Positions 15,115 to 16,503 of a stretch of DNA of 16,503 nt are shown here, one piece after another (positions within the stretch are counted from its first letter, which is position 1; each line of letters opens with the position of its first letter). Position numbers and translations under genes: made by a program. A model generated the notes under the pieces. That model was not told the origin of the DNA. It did no database searches and saw only the letters and a list, made by a program, of their open reading frames with translations. Source of the DNA: Candidatus Heimdallarchaeota archaeon (GTDB lineage: Archaea > Asgardarchaeota > Heimdallarchaeia > JABLTI01); contig JAGXNT010000067.1 of the NCBI GenBank assembly GCA_019894765.1, forward strand, positions 1-16,503, read 5' to 3'.

Positions 15115-16503
15115 TTAGTTAATTTCAATAATCGTTAACGGTTGAAAAGAAAATTCGTTATCCAAGAAATGCTTTATGAAATCATGAAGAATTCTCAATT
15201 CCTCTCGAGAGAAATGACTACTATCTCTTGTTTGCTGTAACATTTTCCATGGAGCCAACTTTTCTCGGGAATTATTCCCTGACAGCAATATTTGTGATGA
15301 GCTAAGACCAAGTTCAGTGAAAAGTTTCTGGTATTGTTGAACTTGATCTTTATAGATTTGTAGAATGGATGAAGTAGAACCACATTCCAAACTTACTTTC
15401 GTTTGCAAAACACTTTGAGCAATACGTCGAAGAATGGTTTCTCCTTCCGATTCAACCTCAATGATGAACAATTCATCAAACCTTTTTCCACGTTGCTTTA
15501 TGAAATGACTGGGAAGCAGTACTCCTTCACGAATAGTCTGGATCAGCTTCACTAAACCAACAAATTTAGCTTGCTCGGATTTGTCGAACATCAAACCTTG
15601 CGGTTGATTCTGATGACACCAACCACGAAGACCGAACCAAGGAAAACTGATTCGATTGTAAGCAAGCTCTTTAAGAATGGAAGTAACAATTTGATTTACA
15701 CCATTTATAGCTGAGTGAAAATCTGAACGAGCGCGATACAGACCAAAAGGAAGGAAATGTTCACCGCGAACCATTCGAGCATTTGCTCTCGAGGGAGCAA
15801 AGAATCCGTGTTCTCGAGCTTCCACTTTGAAGGGTTCATACATAAGACTCCCACAACCCCCTTCAATTTGCTGCCAATGACGATAATCAAGTTTAGTAAT
15901 CTGTTTATGCTCCAAAACCTTCTCATTTATTCGCTTTTTCGCTTCCCGGTATATTTCTTTAGTACCTGAAGAAGCTTCTAATCCAGCAGTTTCTACACTT
16001 GTTTCTCGAGAAACTAAATTACTCTGAAGACAAAAAGGATTCAAGTAACCACTGAAAATCATTAATTCATTCCCACCAATTTCCAAGTCGGTGGGAGTCG
16101 CACTATCAGGACCTGCTCTTGGAGGATAAATAGTTGATTTACCATACAGCTTTCGGATTACACCTTCTTGATCCTCATATTCAGGATGTAAGGCTTTCAG
16201 TAAAGCAAAGTAATCCGGCCAAGAATTAGTTGAAATATAATCTAATTCTTTCAGGGGAAAAGCCGCAAGGTCGCAAACATCGGAATCCAGAGTGGAATCA
16301 TACCCGAGATAAATAATTTCATGACGAAGATTGAGGAAAAAGTTAAGATCTCTATGTATGGAAATACCAAAGTGCTTTGCAGATTTCCGAGCAGGGAGGG
16401 ATTTGTTGGTTAATTTCTTGTAATCTTTCTGTAAGAAATCATAACGAGCATCCCAATATCTCACTTCAATACGAGCAAGATGCTCATTATACGCAAGGAT
16501 CAT
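15115..16503 (-). CDS. Large unidentified protein, first visible gene of the Cas4-like operon (possibly incomplete at its start)
   Basis: At least 462 residues are visible. The first codon seen, at the window edge (16503), is ATG, but no upstream sequence is available to judge it, so the protein may be longer. It is soluble, with no signal peptide or membrane helix. Notable stretches are FFLNLRHEIIYLG (55-67), which looks like the 'LRN.I.H' region of HEPN-type (DUF3644-like) helices with the catalytic pattern altered, and an aromatic-rich central part: DYRHWQQIEGGCGSLMYEPF, GEHFLPFGLYRARSDFH and NRISFPWFGLRGWCHQNQP. A helical C-terminal region ends in FSFQPLTIIEIN. I cannot assign a family. 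The next gene starts about 18 bp after its stop. Its size and lead position suggest the main sensor or effector of the module, which is inference only. Confidence 0.7.
   Translation of the reverse strand: MILAYNEHLARIEVRYWDARYDFLQKDYKKLTNKSLPARKSAKHFGISIHRDLNFFLNLRHEIIYLGYDSTLDSDVCDLAAFPLKELDYISTNSWPDYFALLKALHPEYEDQEGVIRKLYGKSTIYPPRAGPDSATPTDLEIGGNELMIFSGYLNPFCLQSNLVSRETSVETAGLEASSGTKEIYREAKKRINEKVLEHKQITKLDYRHWQQIEGGCGSLMYEPFKVEAREHGFFAPSRANARMVRGEHFLPFGLYRARSDFHSAINGVNQIVTSILKELAYNRISFPWFGLRGWCHQNQPQGLMFDKSEQAKFVGLVKLIQTIREGVLLPSHFIKQRGKRFDELFIIEVESEGETILRRIAQSVLQTKVSLECGSTSSILQIYKDQVQQYQKLFTELGLSSSQILLSGNNSREKLAPWKMLQQTRDSSHFSREELRILHDFIKHFLDNEFSFQPLTIIEIN

Overview
The window looks like AT-rich archaeal chromosome, by inference from an Asgard-type lineage. 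The evidence is TATA-like boxes combined with Shine-Dalgarno sites, a small archaeal-histone-like protein, an archaeal Lhr helicase, an EngB GTPase, and several cell-surface beta-propeller proteins built as signal peptide, propeller, one C-terminal membrane helix and a basic tail. No rRNA, tRNA, CRISPR array or insertion sequence was found by eye. The lineage is not proven by any marker gene here.

Layout. Positions 1-286 hold the tail of an unidentified plus-strand gene meeting a 60-codon histone-like gene tail to tail. Positions 525-2702 encode a large LVIVD-repeat surface protein. A truncated, probably dead copy of a C_GCAxxG_C_C-family gene lies at 2673-2897, followed by a complete COG1313 (PflX-like) radical SAM gene at 3016-4149. 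Positions 4171-8254 form a minus-strand block: lhr, then engB 42 bp downstream, then a four-helix membrane protein. Positions 8255-8691 are non-coding or decayed. They hold an A8/T8 palindrome and an 85-codon open frame with no usable start. A 59-residue double zinc-knuckle protein (8692-8871) follows, then a second, diverged LVIVD-type surface protein (8935-10200).

Positions 10233-13544 are an envelope region: a signal-anchored protein with a strongly basic tail, two small multi-helix membrane proteins, and a seven-repeat SBBP beta-propeller whose gene carries perfect 110-bp internal repeats.

Positions 13631-16503 are the most interesting stretch: a tightly packed minus-strand operon of three genes. 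The last gene is a Cas4/RecB-like PD-(D/E)XK nuclease with four cysteines placed as for an Fe-S cluster. The other two, of about 237 and at least 462 residues, I do not recognise. There is no cas1, cas2 or CRISPR repeat nearby, so this is a candidate for an undescribed nucleic-acid-processing or defence module. It may continue past the right edge.

Translation signals are informative throughout. Several genes start at TTG or GTG behind clear Shine-Dalgarno sites (2897, 10829, 13544, 14377), and a few long reading frames are better started at internal ATGs (lhr, the 4171 gene, the 14383 gene).
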